Below are positions 62,647-63,032 of a DNA stretch of 63,032 nt, one piece after another. The DNA is taken from NCBI GenBank assembly GCA_964422365.1, contig CAYRAV010000013.1, forward strand, positions 1-63,032, given 5' to 3'. Position 1 is the stretch's first letter; every line of letters starts with the position of its first letter. The notes under the pieces were generated by a model, which saw only the letters and a program-made list of their open reading frames with translations, had not been told where the DNA came from and ran no database searches. The stretch comes from CAYRAV01 sp964422365 (GTDB lineage Bacteria > Bacillota > Clostridia > Lachnospirales > Lachnospiraceae). Both the position numbers and the translations under genes were made by a program.

Positions 62647-63032
62647 ATGAGAGCTTGGGAAAAAAATATACGTAAAGTAGTACCATATGTTCCAGGAGAG
62701 CAGCCTAACCTGCCAAATATGATTAAGTTGAACACAAATGAAAATCCATATCCGCCCGCACCTGCTGTGAAAAAAGCACAGATGGACTTTGAAACAGAGC
62801 AGTTAAGATTATATCCAGATCCAACATCACATGTTTTGACAGATACATTAGCAAATTATTATAGAGTGAACAAAAATCAGATATTTGTTGGTGTAGGTTC
62901 AGATGATGTTCTGGCAGTGGCATTTATGACATTTTTTAATTCAAATAATCCAATTTTATTTCCAGATATTACATACTCATTTTATGATGTTTGGGCAAAT
63001 TTATTTCATATTCCATTTGAAAGACCAAAACT
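62647..63032 (+). CDS. hisC: Histidinol-phosphate aminotransferase, N-terminal part (3' truncated by window)
   Basis: 128 complete codons are visible. MRAWEKNIRKVVPYVPGEQP followed by MIKLNTNENPYPPAP is the HisC N-terminal signature; VGVGSDDVLAVAFMTFF is the PLP-phosphate region and FPDITYSFYDVWANLF the following strand. It makes histidinol phosphate in histidine synthesis. GAGGAAAGAGGAAAG precedes the ATG. Other his genes would be expected beyond the window edge. Confidence 0.9.
   Translation, partial: MRAWEKNIRKVVPYVPGEQPNLPNMIKLNTNENPYPPAPAVKKAQMDFETEQLRLYPDPTSHVLTDTLANYYRVNKNQIFVGVGSDDVLAVAFMTFFNSNNPILFPDITYSFYDVWANLFHIPFERPK

Noticed and set aside
1..63032. CRISPR array or cas genes
   Set aside because: The repeats are dispersed and palindromic, with no regular spacer array; no Cas motif was seen.

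Overview
The window reads as a chromosomal piece of a low-GC, endospore-forming anaerobe of the Clostridia, most likely a Lachnospiraceae-type gut bacterium. The cell-division end (ftsQ, ftsZ) is followed by the sporulation triad spoIIGA-sigE-sigG. Coding is AT-rich, with strong AGGAGG ribosome binding sites and several TTG/GTG starts. The family assignment is inference; no rRNA or other marker is present.

Layout. 0-8 kb: ftsQ (cut by the window edge), ftsZ and spoIIGA-sigE-sigG, with a 2.9 kb accessory insert (tnpV, marR, cyclase-family enzyme, decayed IS3 element) between ftsZ and spoIIGA. 8-14 kb: an autoregulated-looking TetR/EFR1 ferredoxin pair, a helical-bundle protein, an Ogg-type DNA glycosylase, a sugar acetyltransferase and a MATE pump. 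14-17.6 kb: a close DpnI homologue (methyl-directed restriction), an unknown 440-aa protein, a VOC protein and a nucleotidyltransferase. 17.9-21.3 kb: response regulator, ABC ATPase, ABC permease and histidine kinase. 21.4-26.5 kb: cupin, iron alcohol dehydrogenase, unknown proteins and a lipoprotein. 26.7-31.6 kb: a class A penicillin-binding protein and a membrane diguanylate cyclase. 31.7-37.3 kb: an FtsX-type ABC transporter with its own two-component system. 37.3-46.7 kb: nitrilase-family hydrolase, a YvyF-like zinc-ribbon protein, a K+/H+ antiporter with tandem RCK_C domains, RecQ, a chemoreceptor and a rhomboid protease.

46.7-52.3 kb is the most interesting part. Two WYL-type regulators on the minus strand diverge from rtcB (RNA ligase). 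After rtcB comes a structured RNA that folds by hand as a circularly permuted tRNA: T-arm, acceptor-like stem closed by a TT loop, U8/A9-like linker, D-arm, and an anticodon-stem-like helix carrying the two ends. A second T-arm follows, then a slipin (SPFH) gene. This looks like an RNA-damage/repair locus with a built-in tRNA mimic comparable to bacterial Y RNAs.

52.5-63 kb: SGNH hydrolase, XRE regulator, methyltransferase, Ig-like surface protein, a SEC-C protein, GNAT and SDR enzymes, small zinc-ribbon proteins, an aminotransferase and the start of hisC.

Intergenic regions are filled with several families of short, palindromic, non-coding repeats that behave like miniature inverted-repeat elements. 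The commonest (family A, ends GAGCGTGTTTGAAAATT, next to TA) appears about eleven times. Two copies show mobility: one sits inside another repeat whose uninterrupted copy is also in the window, and one splits the loop of a 14-bp hairpin. All structures, alignments and family assignments were made by eye from sequence and memory; no search or folding program was run.
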